DNA of 64,000 nucleotides from Labrenzia sp. 011 (GTDB lineage: Bacteria > Pseudomonadota > Alphaproteobacteria > Rhizobiales > Stappiaceae), in contig NZ_QCYM01000008.1 in assembly GCF_003075075.1 (NCBI RefSeq), positions 62,001-126,000 of the forward strand, written 5' to 3'. Of the stretch, positions 1 to 9,279 are shown in pieces (position 1 is the first letter of the stretch; each line of letters begins with the position of its first letter). Position numbers and translations under genes: made by a program. Below the pieces are notes generated by a model that had not been told where the DNA came from, made no database searches, and saw only the letters and a list, made by a program, of their open reading frames with translations.

Positions 1-561
1 CTGGAAGAAAGCGAGATCCGCGACCGGAGCCTTGAAGATCTGGAGATCATGGAACAGCAGATCACCTCTGCTCTGACCTTTTTGCGCGACGGAGCGAGTT
101 CCGAGCCGGTTCAGCGCATCGATGTTCCCAGTTTTCTGCAATCGCTTTCGGACAAATATGCCGATACCGGCCGGCCGGTCAAAGTGCGCTACCAGGGAAA
201 TCTAGCGGTGATGGCCCGTGGGGGCGAGCTGGAGCGCGCCCTGTCCGATCTGATCGACAACTCCATCAAGTATGCCAGTGACGTGGAGATCGTCGCCTGT
301 GAAGCCGGGGATCGCATCAGGATCGATGTCATCGATCATGGTCAGGGAATACCCGAGCAGGAGCGCGCGCGGTTGCTGGAACCTTTCGAGCGCGGCGACG
401 GCGCGCGCCAGATTCGCGATGGCACGGGGTTCGGTCTCGGGCTTTCTATAAGCCAGGCCATCGTGGAAACCGCATCGGGTACTCTGGAGCTTCGCGACAC
501 GGATGGCGGCGGCCTGACGGTCAGGCTGGAGTTTCCTGCCTGTCCGCCAAAGTCCGACTGA
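1..561 (+). CDS. Sensor histidine kinase, C-terminal part (5' end outside window)
   Basis: The reading frame is open from base 1, so the gene starts upstream. What remains is the end of the dimerisation helix (ending around SALTFLRDG) and a full HATPase_c domain. The N-box is seen as LIDNSIKYA, the G1 box as DHGQGIPE with an F-box like LEPFERG, and the G2 box as GTGFGLGLS. This is the ATP-binding half of an EnvZ/PhoR-type kinase that would phosphorylate a partner response regulator, presumably encoded upstream. The phospho-accepting histidine and the sensor domain are not in the window, so the signal cannot be inferred. prmA follows after about 125 bases on the same strand. Confidence 0.9.
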   Translation: MEESEIRDRSLEDLEIMEQQITSALTFLRDGASSEPVQRIDVPSFLQSLSDKYADTGRPVKVRYQGNLAVMARGGELERALSDLIDNSIKYASDVEIVACEAGDRIRIDVIDHGQGIPEQERARLLEPFERGDGARQIRDGTGFGLGLSISQAIVETASGTLELRDTDGGGLTVRLEFPACPPKSD

Positions 562-687
562 CGTGTGGGCCGGACGTGCCCATCCGCTACCGCCGCTTCC
601 TTTCCTGCCTCGCCGGCTATGGCGTCTCCTGCGGCTTGGGGGTATACCGCAGGCCGCAACCCCAATTTACCAAAGGCACGAACGGGC

Positions 688-1578
688 ATGAAAACCATCC
701 GGGTGCGGATCACAGCCGCGGAACTGGAAGCCAAGAGGATCGCGGATATTCTTGAACGCGCGTTCGAGGATGAGGGCAATCCGGTGGCGATTTACGAGGA
801 TTCCACGGACGGGAAAACCTGGACCGCGGAAGTTCTGCTGTTCGGTGTGGAGCCGGAAGAGGCTGCCTCCACCGTGCGCGACCGGGTCGGCGCCGATGCC
901 TTCGCGGCACCGCTCGAGGCGGATGAGCTGCCCGATATAAACTGGGTTGCAAAAAGTCTTGAAGGGCTGAAGCCGGTCAAAGCCGGCCGTTTTTTCGTGC
1001 ATGGCGGTCACGACCGGGACAAGGTGCCAGCCGGAGCGATCGGTCTCGAGATCGAAGCAGCGCTCGCCTTCGGCACGGGGCATCACGGCACCACGGCGGG
1101 GTGCCTGGAGGAGATCGACCGGCTTCTGTCCCTGCGGGAGTATGACAATATTCTCGATCTGGGCACAGGCACCGGTGTCCTGGCGATTGCTGCAGCGCGA
1201 AAGGCCAGGCAGCCCATTCTGGCAACGGATATTGATCCGGTCGCCACTGCTACAGCTCTGGAGAATGCCCGCCTGAATGGTGCGCGGCATCTGGTGCGCG
1301 GATTTACGGCGAACGGCATGGAAGATCGGCGGTTCCGGCTTTATGGGCCTTTCGATCTGGTGGTCGCCAACATCCTGGCGCGCCCGCTCATGAAAATGGC
1401 CCGCTCTGTCGGCGAGCACATGACGCGGAGTGCGACCCTGGTGCTGTCCGGCCTCAGGGTGGAAGACGGTCCCCGGATCCTGTTTGCCTATGGGTGCCAG
1501 GGCTTCGTTCTGGACCGGCGGCGTGTGAAGGATGGCTGGCTGACCTTGACGCTGGTGCGCGGCCGGAAGTCCGCCTAA
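688..1578 (+). CDS. prmA: Ribosomal protein L11 methyltransferase
   Basis: SAM-dependent methyltransferase of 296 residues that modifies ribosomal protein L11 in the cytoplasm. The Rossmann motif I is clear (LDLGTGTGVLAIAAA), as are the FGTGHHGTT substrate-side segment and the family motif DLVVANILARPL. The N-terminal alpha/beta domain that recognises L11 begins at MKTIRVRIT. The frame extends upstream to a GTG at 565, but those 41 residues are low-complexity and unlike the family. ATG 688 follows an AAAGG ribosome-binding site about 11 bases upstream, so I place the start there. No partner gene is evident. Confidence 0.93.
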   Translation: MKTIRVRITAAELEAKRIADILERAFEDEGNPVAIYEDSTDGKTWTAEVLLFGVEPEEAASTVRDRVGADAFAAPLEADELPDINWVAKSLEGLKPVKAGRFFVHGGHDRDKVPAGAIGLEIEAALAFGTGHHGTTAGCLEEIDRLLSLREYDNILDLGTGTGVLAIAAARKARQPILATDIDPVATATALENARLNGARHLVRGFTANGMEDRRFRLYGPFDLVVANILARPLMKMARSVGEHMTRSATLVLSGLRVEDGPRILFAYGCQGFVLDRRRVKDGWLTLTLVRGRKSA

Positions 1579-1768
1579 GTAAATGGCAGCCTAACGCTCT
1601 GGAATAAAATGTCTTTTCCGCTTCATGTCGAGTCGCATGAAAGCCGGTTCAAGCGATGCTTCAAGACAAGACGCAGCCAGGTTGGGGTGACATCCTTAAG
1701 CTGGGCATCTGGATGCGGAAATTCGAAACCTGATTCATCAGGAGAGCAGAAATCATTGATTTCAAATG

Positions 1769-1803
1769 AAAAAAGCTCGCCGACTTATCGGCGAGCTTTT
1801 TTT
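1769..1803. terminator. Bidirectional intrinsic terminator
   Basis: An 8-bp GC-rich stem (GCTCGCCG / CGGCGAGC) with a 6-base loop is flanked by six A on the left and seven T on the right. It therefore works as a rho-independent terminator on either strand. It lies between prmA (plus) and the small convergent gene at 1839-2045 (minus). Confidence 0.9.
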
Positions 1804-1838
1804 ACGTGCACAGTTGTAACTCTCAAGCGTTGCTGACC

Positions 1839-2045
1839 TTAGAAAGCGCTGCTTGCCGAACCTTCACGCTCGAGCTGGTTGCGATCGTAACCGTGTGCGG
1901 CCAGTGTCGCGTCGTCGAGTGAAAGCAGATATCCGTTGACATAGCGGCGCGCCTGAACAGTGCGTGCTTCGATCATGCGATCAAGTGCGCGGCGCATGAA
2001 GCTGTTTCCGCCGATACGGGTCGAGGTGGTTGTTGCGATGGTCAT
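1839..2045 (-). CDS. Small DUF1127-like protein
   Basis: A 68-residue basic protein. Its C-terminal half (ARRYVNGYLLSLDDATLAAHGYDRNQL) resembles the DUF1127 pattern of an arginine-rich helix followed by L-x-L-D-D-x-x-L-x-x-x-G. DUF1127 proteins in alphaproteobacteria are small RNA-associated or stress- and phosphate-linked regulators, but the function of this one is unknown. A GGGA ribosome-binding site lies upstream of the ATG on the minus strand. The gene converges on prmA across the terminator at 1769. The 10-bp palindrome TCCCTAGGGA (2079-2088) sits in its 5' leader. Confidence 0.7.
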   Translation of the reverse strand: MTIATTTSTRIGGNSFMRRALDRMIEARTVQARRYVNGYLLSLDDATLAAHGYDRNQLEREGSASSAF

Positions 2046-2293
2046 CTTGTGATCTTTCCCATTTGAAGTTCAAGAGCTTCCCTAGGGAGAAACGTCTTTT
2101 TGTTGTTGACCTATATATGCCGATTCTCATCGCGGAGCGGTAGGTCAGCAAGCGCATGACAGCCCTGCGCATTTCGCATATGCGAAGAGAAAATGCTGCG
2201 TTGCGAAATGCGGATTTGCCTTTCTGGTGAAAGCGAACTTGCAGGTCTATTATCCGGCTTGATCCCGGACGCAGGCCAAATTACCGTCCAGGC

Positions 2294-4108
2294 ATGTATC
2301 AGACCTTCGACGATCTCAGTGATCCTTCCTGCGGAGCGCCGCATGCGGCCCTTCTCAGGGCCGAACTTTCCCGCCGTGGCCTTGACGGCTTCCTGATCCC
2401 GCGGGCTGATGCCCATCAGAGCGAATATGTGCCGCCGCATGACTGCCGGCTGCAGTGGCTGACCGGTTTCTCCGGGTCGGCAGGCGTGGCCGCTGTACTG
2501 GGGGACGATGCGGCGATCTTCGTCGACGGCCGCTACACGATCCAGGTGCGCGAACAGGTGGACATGGATGTCTTCCCGGCACGGCACCTGATTGATGAAC
2601 CGGTGACCGAGTGGCTGGCGGCGCGGTTGCAGCCGGGGCAGAAGCTTGGGGTCGATGCGATGCTTCACACGGTGCGCGAGGTCCGGCGTCTGAAGGAAAT
2701 CTGCGCCCAGGCCGGAGCCGAGCTGGTCACGCTGGACGACAATCCGGTCGATAGCGTCTGGGAGGACCGGCCGGAACCTCCGGTCGGACAGGTGTCGCTC
2801 TATCCGGTCGAACTGGCGGGCAAGGCGGCGCAGGACAAGGTTGCGCAGATCCAGTCCGTGCTCGCGGACAAGAAGGCCGATGCCTGCGTGCTGACGCAGC
2901 CCGATTCCATCGCCTGGCTGTTCAACATCCGCGGCGCGGATGTCAGCCATACGCCGTTGCCGCTTTCCTTTGCGACCGTCCCCGCCAACGGCAAGCCAAT
3001 GCTTTACATCGATGGCCGCAAGCTTTCCAATTCGGTGCGCGATGCCCTTGCGGATCTCACGGATTTGGCGGAACCGGAGGATTTCAGGACAGGGCTGACC
3101 GCCCTTGGCGCTGCCGGTGCCAACGTCATGATCGATCCGGGGCTGGCAGGGATCGGGATCGCGGAAACGATCACGGGGGCGGGAGGCACGCTGATCGAAT
3201 CCCAGGATCCGGTTCTTCTGCCCAAGGCGGTCAAGAATGAGGTCGAGCTGAAGGGGGCTCGCGCCGCACATATACGGGATGCCGCTGCTTTTGTGAATTT
3301 CCTGTGCTGGTTCGACGAGGTTGCCCCGAAGGGAGAGCTCGATGAAATCGGCGCGGCGGAAAAGCTGGAAGAATTCCGCCGGGCGACCGGCGTCCTGAAG
3401 GACATTTCCTTCGACACGATTTCCGGGGCGGGGCCGAATGGCGCGATCTGTCACTATCGCGTCAGCCGGACCAGCAACCTGAAAATTCCCGTCGGAAAGC
3501 CGTTTCTGATCGATTCAGGGGCCCAGTACGAAGACGGTACCACCGATATCACGCGCACCCTGGCTGTCGGAGAGCCTTGTGCGGAGATGAAGCGGCATTT
3601 CACACTGGTGCTGAAGGGGCATATCGCGATTTCGACGGCCAGATTTCCGCAGGGAACGACCGGTGCGCAGCTCGACACGCTGGCGCGTATCGATCTGTGG
3701 AAGGCCGGGCTCGATTTCGACCATGGCACCGGCCATGGCGTCGGGGCCTACCTGAGCGTTCACGAAGGCCCGCAACGCATTTCCAAGGCGGGAACCGTGC
3801 CATTGAAACCGGGCATGATCCTCTCCAACGAACCCGGATACTATCCGGCGGGGGAATACGGTATCCGGCTGGAAAACCTGGAAATCGTCACAGAAGCGGG
3901 GGAGATTTCCGGTGGTGAACGCCCGATGCTGGGATTTGAAACGCTGACGCTGGTTCCGATGGATCTGCGTCTGGTCGAACTGTCTCTGCTGACGCAGGCG
4001 GAACGGGACTGGCTGAACCGCTATCATGAGAAGGTGCGCTCGGAAATCGGCCCGCTCGTCGGTGCGAAGGAGCGCATCTGGCTGGAAAGAGCGACCAAAG
4101 CGGTCTAG
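2294..4108 (+). CDS. pepP: Xaa-Pro aminopeptidase (aminopeptidase P, M24B)
   Basis: A 604-residue metallopeptidase that removes an N-terminal residue preceding proline. It has the three-domain architecture of eukaryote-type aminopeptidase P1: two creatinase-N-like domains (about 20-330) and a C-terminal pita-bread catalytic domain. Metal and catalytic motifs are visible: DSGAQYEDGTTDITRT (two Asp ligands), HGTGHGVG (His ligand), NEPGYY and GIRLENL (Glu ligands). The length matches the ~600-residue class rather than the 440-residue E. coli enzyme. There is no signal peptide, so it is cytoplasmic. The gene is monocistronic on the plus strand, followed 90 bases later by the dioxygenase. Confidence 0.92.
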   Translation: MYQTFDDLSDPSCGAPHAALLRAELSRRGLDGFLIPRADAHQSEYVPPHDCRLQWLTGFSGSAGVAAVLGDDAAIFVDGRYTIQVREQVDMDVFPARHLIDEPVTEWLAARLQPGQKLGVDAMLHTVREVRRLKEICAQAGAELVTLDDNPVDSVWEDRPEPPVGQVSLYPVELAGKAAQDKVAQIQSVLADKKADACVLTQPDSIAWLFNIRGADVSHTPLPLSFATVPANGKPMLYIDGRKLSNSVRDALADLTDLAEPEDFRTGLTALGAAGANVMIDPGLAGIGIAETITGAGGTLIESQDPVLLPKAVKNEVELKGARAAHIRDAAAFVNFLCWFDEVAPKGELDEIGAAEKLEEFRRATGVLKDISFDTISGAGPNGAICHYRVSRTSNLKIPVGKPFLIDSGAQYEDGTTDITRTLAVGEPCAEMKRHFTLVLKGHIAISTARFPQGTTGAQLDTLARIDLWKAGLDFDHGTGHGVGAYLSVHEGPQRISKAGTVPLKPGMILSNEPGYYPAGEYGIRLENLEIVTEAGEISGGERPMLGFETLTLVPMDLRLVELSLLTQAERDWLNRYHEKVRSEIGPLVGAKERIWLERATKAV

Positions 4109-4198
4109 GCTCACCAGGACATCTTGCCTGTATGGATTTTGAGCGGCCTCGTGCCGATGATCTGATCTGCCCCGGAATTTCGATCGAAGTTGTTGAAT

Positions 4199-5236
4199 AT
4201 GCGCACTGCCGACATTTTGAAAACTCCTTTGTATGCTGCGGAACTGGCCACCGGTGCAAAATCCTTCAGCGATAATCCGCTGATCGGCAGCCGCCGGCTC
4301 AACGAGGCGGGGCTGCATGTCAGGCGGATCGAACTGGCCGAACGGATGGCCGATTCACGGCGGCGCAGACTGGCCCGCCTTGTCTCCGAAGAAGACCGGG
4401 CAGCCTATGCAAGGGACGGGTTCATCCAGAAGCAGGGCCTGCTGGCGGAGTCTGACCTCGCGGGCCTGCGGGACGAAGTCGCGACAACGCCGTTCGATGC
4501 CTGGGACATGCGTCAGGGAAATGCGGTGACGCGCTTCATCCCCCTGCCGCCGAAGGTTCTCAAGGAACTGCCGCATCTGCGGGCGTTCGTCTGGAGCAAG
4601 CCCTTTCAGAACGGCCTGCGCTATGTCGGCTCCACCAACGGAGATCCGCTGGTTTATCTGCATATCGTCATGACCGATCCGAAAGGCCGCAAGAAAGCGG
4701 ACCCCCAGACGGCGTTCCATTCGGACACGTTTCATCCGACGGCCAAGGCCTGGTTCTTCCTCTACGACATTGACGATGCGGAGGGGCCCTTCACTTACAT
4801 ACCGGGCTCGCACCGGCTGACGGCGGAACGCCTCGAGTGGGAACGGGAACAGAGCCTGACCGCGGCAACCAACAAGGATCGTCTGCATGCACGCGGATCC
4901 TTCCGGCTGCGTGCGGACGAGCTTGCCCGCCTGAACTATCCCGAACCGCTGCGGTTCGCTGTGCCGGGCAACACGCTTGTCGTCGCCGATACGCATGGGT
5001 TTCATGCGCGTGCGGCAAGTGAGCGGCCATCAGTTCGTGTCGGAATTTACGGGTCCCTGCGACGGAATCCGTTTCTGCCCTGGACCGGACTGGACCCCTT
5101 CGATCTTCCCGGTCTGCGCGGCCGGCAGGCGAGACTGTTCGTCGGCCAGAAGGACCTGACGGCCCGCCTGAAGGGGCGGCCGGTTTCCCACCGATATGCG
5201 GGCAAGGTCCTGGCGACGGAACCGTCGAAGTTCTGA
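4199..5236 (+). CDS. Phytanoyl-CoA dioxygenase (PhyH) family protein
   Basis: Probable Fe(II)/2-oxoglutarate-dependent oxygenase of 345 residues. The jelly-roll iron triad is readable: H-x-D in FHSDTFH, a distal His in ADTHGFHARA, and a 2-oxoglutarate-binding Arg near SERPSVRVG. The GPFTYIPGSHRL segment between them is typical of PhyH proteins. The substrate is unknown. The family includes hydroxylases of fatty acyl-CoA, ectoine and small metabolites. ATG 4199 is chosen; an in-frame TTG lies 9 bases upstream at 4190. The gene converges with the chloride transporter, 45 bases downstream. Confidence 0.8.
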   Translation: MRTADILKTPLYAAELATGAKSFSDNPLIGSRRLNEAGLHVRRIELAERMADSRRRRLARLVSEEDRAAYARDGFIQKQGLLAESDLAGLRDEVATTPFDAWDMRQGNAVTRFIPLPPKVLKELPHLRAFVWSKPFQNGLRYVGSTNGDPLVYLHIVMTDPKGRKKADPQTAFHSDTFHPTAKAWFFLYDIDDAEGPFTYIPGSHRLTAERLEWEREQSLTAATNKDRLHARGSFRLRADELARLNYPEPLRFAVPGNTLVVADTHGFHARAASERPSVRVGIYGSLRRNPFLPWTGLDPFDLPGLRGRQARLFVGQKDLTARLKGRPVSHRYAGKVLATEPSKF

Positions 5237-5281
5237 AGCCGCTTCGCTCCGGCCCGTATTCGTCCTGGAACGATGAGCCGC

Positions 5282-6925
5282 CTAGTTGTGCTCTTCCTTG
5301 GTCGCCTTGATCAGGGCGGCGTTGAAATAGCGCAGCGCCCTGACATGGCGGGCGATGCCGACAATCTGCCCGGCATTGCCCTTGCGGACCACCGGCAGGG
5401 AGGCCTTGCCGCAGGAATCGAAGCTTTTCAGGGCGCTTTCCAATGTGTCCGTGTCATGCAGATAGGGGCCGTCCTCCCCCGGATTGAACACCCGGTCTTC
5501 TTCCGCCTCCGGCGGCGGATCCATGAATTCGCCGACCTTGACCGTCTCGCTGAGGAACTGGTGAACCCCTTCATTCACGAAACAGCCGCGCATGCCCAGC
5601 TGCCAGTGGAAAAAGGACTTGCCGTGCACGGCCTGGGTAAGGCCCGTGGCAATCGAGACCGACAGCAGCAGGGCGATGGACAGCGCGTAGCCGCCTGTCA
5701 GCTCGAAGACGATCACCGTGGTGGAAAAGGGGGCGCCGAGCACGGCGGCGGCGACGGCGCCCATGCCCAGAATGGCGTAGAGACCGTGGCTTGAGGCCAT
5801 TTCCGGGAAGACCGATGCGGCAATCAGGCCGAAGGCCCCGCCTGTCATGGCCCCGAGATAAAGGGTCGGCGAGAATATGCCGCCGCCGAAGCGCGAGGCC
5901 AGGGTGATGGCCGTCGCAGCCGACTTGACCAGCAGCAGGGACAGCATGGTGGTGATCGTCAGTTCGTGTTTCAGCGCCATGTCGGTTGCGTCATATCCGA
6001 CACCCAGGATGCCCGGGAAGAAGATACCGAGTGCCCCGACAGCGAGTCCCCCGACAACAGGGCGTAGCCAGAGAGGCATGGTGATGTTGCGCGCGGTCCA
6101 GTCGGTGCCGATCAGGGCGAACTGGAAAAGGATGGCCACGGCCGCGCAGGTGAGCCCCAGAAGCGCGAAGGCGGGAATCTCGAGGTAGGAGGTGATCTCG
6201 TATTGCGGGATTTCGAAGGCGGCGACATTGCCGAACCAGAGGCGCGATAAAAGCGTTCCCATTACCGAGGCGAGCACGATCGGAACGAATGCGGAGACCG
6301 CATAGTGGCCCAACACGACCTCATGCGCAAAAAGCACGCCCGCGATCGGGGCATTGAAGGAGGCGGAAACGCCGCTTGCGACGGCGCTGGCAATCAGAAT
6401 GCGGCGGGAGGTGTCGGGCAGTCGGAAATAGCGGCAGACGGCGGCGCCGAGCGTGGCACCCAGATGCACCACCGGTCCTTCACGGCCAGCGCTGGCGCCA
6501 CTGCCCAGGGAGATGGCCGTGACCACGGCGGACCAGAGACCGGCCCCGAGCGGCAGACCGCGTCCGCCGTGCACTCTCGCCTCGATCACGTCGGCGACGG
6601 CGCCGGCGCGCTGATTGGGATGAAACCTGTGCAGTATCCAGCCCACGACCAGACCGCCAACCGCCGGGGCGAGCAATATCACCCACCAGGGCTGGTTCAC
6701 CGCGGCCTGCATGGTCAGTTCCGTCGTCGTGCGCAGCCAGGGCCACTGGATGAGGCCGATGGCCGTCCGGAAGGCGATCGCGGCGAGAGCCACCAGCGCG
6801 CCGATGAAAACGGCGAGGACCCAGACCAGCTGCATGCGGCCGGCATTGAACTGGCGCACGTTTGGCGTGATCCAGCTGATGAGGATGTCGGGGAGCTGAG
6901 CGGCGGTTTCTATTATTTTGCGCAT
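5282..6925 (-). CDS. ClC-family chloride channel/transporter with C-terminal CBS-like region
   Basis: A 547-residue inner-membrane protein with about ten or more hydrophobic segments. The anion-pathway signature GSGASAGREGP (about residues 141-151) includes the gating glutamate of GREGP. The later GGGIFSPTLYLGAMTGGAFG matches the GxFxP-type filter segment. After about residue 430 there is a soluble tail with one CBS-like module (DTDTLESALKSF...SLPVV...VGIARH). Whether it is a channel or an H+/Cl- antiporter cannot be read from sequence alone. The family works in acid resistance and charge balance. It is monocistronic. Confidence 0.9.
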   Translation of the reverse strand: MRKIIETAAQLPDILISWITPNVRQFNAGRMQLVWVLAVFIGALVALAAIAFRTAIGLIQWPWLRTTTELTMQAAVNQPWWVILLAPAVGGLVVGWILHRFHPNQRAGAVADVIEARVHGGRGLPLGAGLWSAVVTAISLGSGASAGREGPVVHLGATLGAAVCRYFRLPDTSRRILIASAVASGVSASFNAPIAGVLFAHEVVLGHYAVSAFVPIVLASVMGTLLSRLWFGNVAAFEIPQYEITSYLEIPAFALLGLTCAAVAILFQFALIGTDWTARNITMPLWLRPVVGGLAVGALGIFFPGILGVGYDATDMALKHELTITTMLSLLLVKSAATAITLASRFGGGIFSPTLYLGAMTGGAFGLIAASVFPEMASSHGLYAILGMGAVAAAVLGAPFSTTVIVFELTGGYALSIALLLSVSIATGLTQAVHGKSFFHWQLGMRGCFVNEGVHQFLSETVKVGEFMDPPPEAEEDRVFNPGEDGPYLHDTDTLESALKSFDSCGKASLPVVRKGNAGQIVGIARHVRALRYFNAALIKATKEEHN

Positions 6926-7068
6926 CAGTCACGGGTGCTTTGTGTGGGGCGTGAACGTGATTGGGGCTCATTGTGCCCGAGTCGGCGCGAATGAACAGGT
7001 CAATCCGTTCGATTTCACCGGCAAATCAATCCGTTTTGCGTACTCGGCGGACCGGACACCGTATCCGG

Positions 7069-7578
7069 TCAGCCGCCTTGCCTGGGGCCGTTCCCCGGTA
7101 TTTCGATCCGTCTTCCCGCGCGCTCCGGACGGGGAAGGGCGGAATGATCCCTGAGAAGGGCCGCGAGTCTCGCCTGGATGTCCTCCGGCCAGGGAGCGAC
7201 TTTTCTCGTGTTCAGATCGACATGGAGGCTCATCTGCTCGGATGTGGCGGACAGCCAGCCCTCTTCGGCGTGACGCAGCTCCTGGAATATGTGGGCGCGC
7301 TTCGCATCGCAGCCGATAAGCTGCAGACTGACGCTTACAGGCATGCCCGCCTCCAGTTCCCGGACATAGCAGACATGCACCTCCGCGGTGAAATAGGAAG
7401 CGTTGCGCGCCTTCACGTAGTCGGGGCCGAGGCCAAGCTGCTCGAAGATCTGGTCGAGAGCCGTGTCGAACAGGACATTGTAATAGGCCATGTTCAGGTG
7501 GCCGTTATAGTCGATCCAGTCGTCCCTGACCGTCATGACCGCGCTCTGAAGCGGTTTGGCCTGTCCGGCTATCGTCAT
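7069..7578 (-). CDS. Hotdog-fold acyl-CoA thioesterase
   Basis: A 169-residue 4HBT-type thioesterase. The catalytic region DYNGHLNMAYYNVLFD has the Asp/Asn and Asn-His pattern of the FcbC/YbgC group. The overall sequence resembles the betainyl-CoA thioesterase group known from carnitine degradation, but no carnitine genes lie next to it, so that substrate is only a suggestion. I start at ATG 7578 because GGAGAG lies 8 bases upstream. The frame also has ATGs at 7596 and 7656 without a ribosome-binding site. It diverges from the D-lactate dehydrogenase gene across 128 bases. Confidence 0.8.
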   Translation of the reverse strand: MTIAGQAKPLQSAVMTVRDDWIDYNGHLNMAYYNVLFDTALDQIFEQLGLGPDYVKARNASYFTAEVHVCYVRELEAGMPVSVSLQLIGCDAKRAHIFQELRHAEEGWLSATSEQMSLHVDLNTRKVAPWPEDIQARLAALLRDHSALPRPERAGRRIEIPGNGPRQGG

Positions 7579-7706
7579 CCTGTTCTCTCCACTCATTTTC
7601 GCAGCCGTACCCATATGGCCGCATTTGACTTTGACCTTTTCAACATCCGCTAACATATTCGGTTTTCAACGCGTGGCCACAGGCGCGCGACAGGAGGAAA
7701 AAAATC

Positions 7707-9131
7707 ATGCCGGAAATGGCGCGCGCAACGGATGCGCAACTCAAAACCGATCAGAACAGCAGAATCGCTGCGGTAATCGCGGATCTCAAGGCGCGTTTCG
7801 GGGAGCGCTGCGCGACGTCAGCGGCCCTGCGCGAACAGCACGGGCACACGACGACCTGGCTCCGGAACGAGCCGCCGGATGCGGTGGTTTTCGCCGAAAG
7901 TACGGAAGAGGTCGCGGAAACGGTGCGACTTTGCGCCGCTGGTGAAGTGCCGGTGATTCCCTTCGGAACCGGGTCATCTCTGGAAGGTCATGTAAATGCG
8001 CCCTTCGGCGGGATTTCGCTGGACCTGTCCAGGATGAACCAGATTCTGGAGGTGCATGCCGAAGACCTCGACTGCCGGGTGCAGGCGGGGGTGACCCGCA
8101 AGCAGCTCAACAGCTATCTCAGGGACACCGGCCTGTTTTTTCCGATCGATCCAGGGGCGGATGCCAGCCTTGGCGGCATGGCGGCCACCCGGGCTTCGGG
8201 CACCAACGCGGTGCGCTACGGCACGATGAAGGATGCGGTACTGGCGCTCACCGTGGTCACCGCCGATGGCCGGATCATCAGGACCGGCGGCCGGGCGAAG
8301 AAATCCTCCGCGGGATATGACCTGACCCGGCTGTTCGTCGGATCGGAGGGAACGCTCGGTGTCATCACGGAACTGACCGTGCGCCTGCACGGGCAGCCGG
8401 AAGCGATTTCAGGAGGGGTCTGTCCGTTCCCGGATGTCAATTCGGCCTGCAAGGCGGTGATCTCCACCATCCAGATGGGCATTCCCGTCGCGCGGATCGA
8501 GCTGCTCGACAGCCTGCAGGTCAGGGCCTGCAATACCTATTCCAAGCTCGATCTCGTCGAGACGCCCACCCTGTTCCTGGAGTTCCACGGTTCGGAAGCC
8601 GGCGTGCGCGAGCAGTCGGAAATGTTTTCCGAGATTGCCGGGGAATTCGGCGGGGGTCCCTTCCATTGGGCAACCGCCGCCGAGGAACGCACGAAACTGT
8701 GGACCGCCCGTCACGATGCCTATTGGGCCGGAAAGACCCTGAAGCCGGAAGCGGAAATCATGGTCACGGATGTCTGCGTGCCGATTTCTCGGCTGGCCGA
8801 ATGCGTGAGCGAGACGGCCGAAGACATCGCAAGGGAAGGGTTTCTGGCTCCCATCGTCGGCCATGTGGGGGACGGCAATTTTCATGTCCAGATTCTCGTC
8901 GACCTGGACAATCCGGAAGAAGTCCGCAAGACAGAAGCTTTCGTGGAACGGCTAGCGCTCAGGGCCATCGCGATGGACGGGACCTGCACGGGTGAGCATG
9001 GCGTGGGGCAGGGCAAGCGCAAATACCTGCGCCGGGAACACGGCGATGCGCTTGACGTCATGGGGGCCATCAAGCAGGCGCTCGATCCGCACAATGTGAT
9101 GAATCCCGGCAAGATCCTGCCGCAGTCATGA
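7707..9131 (+). CDS. dld: FAD-linked D-lactate dehydrogenase (cytochrome type) / GlcD-like oxidase
   Basis: A 474-residue flavoprotein that oxidises a 2-hydroxy acid, most likely D-lactate to pyruvate, passing electrons to cytochrome c or quinone. The N-terminal FAD-binding domain shows PFGTGSSLEGHVNAP and GADASLGGMAATRASGTNAVRYG. The C-terminal FAD-oxidase domain shows HVGDGNFHV and GEHGVGQGKRKYL. There is no glcE or glcF partner here, which favours the single-subunit D-lactate dehydrogenase over glycolate oxidase. ATG 7707 has AGGAGG at 7692-7697. It is followed by asmA after 148 bases. Confidence 0.88.
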   Translation: MPEMARATDAQLKTDQNSRIAAVIADLKARFGERCATSAALREQHGHTTTWLRNEPPDAVVFAESTEEVAETVRLCAAGEVPVIPFGTGSSLEGHVNAPFGGISLDLSRMNQILEVHAEDLDCRVQAGVTRKQLNSYLRDTGLFFPIDPGADASLGGMAATRASGTNAVRYGTMKDAVLALTVVTADGRIIRTGGRAKKSSAGYDLTRLFVGSEGTLGVITELTVRLHGQPEAISGGVCPFPDVNSACKAVISTIQMGIPVARIELLDSLQVRACNTYSKLDLVETPTLFLEFHGSEAGVREQSEMFSEIAGEFGGGPFHWATAAEERTKLWTARHDAYWAGKTLKPEAEIMVTDVCVPISRLAECVSETAEDIAREGFLAPIVGHVGDGNFHVQILVDLDNPEEVRKTEAFVERLALRAIAMDGTCTGEHGVGQGKRKYLRREHGDALDVMGAIKQALDPHNVMNPGKILPQS

Positions 9132-9279
9132 TATTGTATCGAATCAGCTCAATAGCGCCATTTGACAGCGGGTGTTTCCCCGGCGGATTTTGCCGAAACC
9201 GTGTTTGCACTGCAGCAGGGATCGGGTACACCTGACCGGTAAGGTTTCCGGTGATTTTGGATAACCAAGGAGACAAGGC

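Noticed and set aside
1609..1836. 75-codon open frame on the plus strand
   Set aside because: It runs through the strong terminator at 1769-1803, has no ribosome-binding site and shows no family resemblance.
2079..2088. TCCCTAGGGA palindrome as an operator of the DUF1127-like gene
   Set aside because: It shares the core with the pdxJ palindrome, but the flanks do not match and it lies in the transcribed leader; kept only as a note.
7000..7035. Direct repeat TCAATCCGTT (7000-7009 and 7026-7035)
   Set aside because: Two 10-base copies between the chloride transporter and thioesterase genes without other promoter features; too little to call a site.
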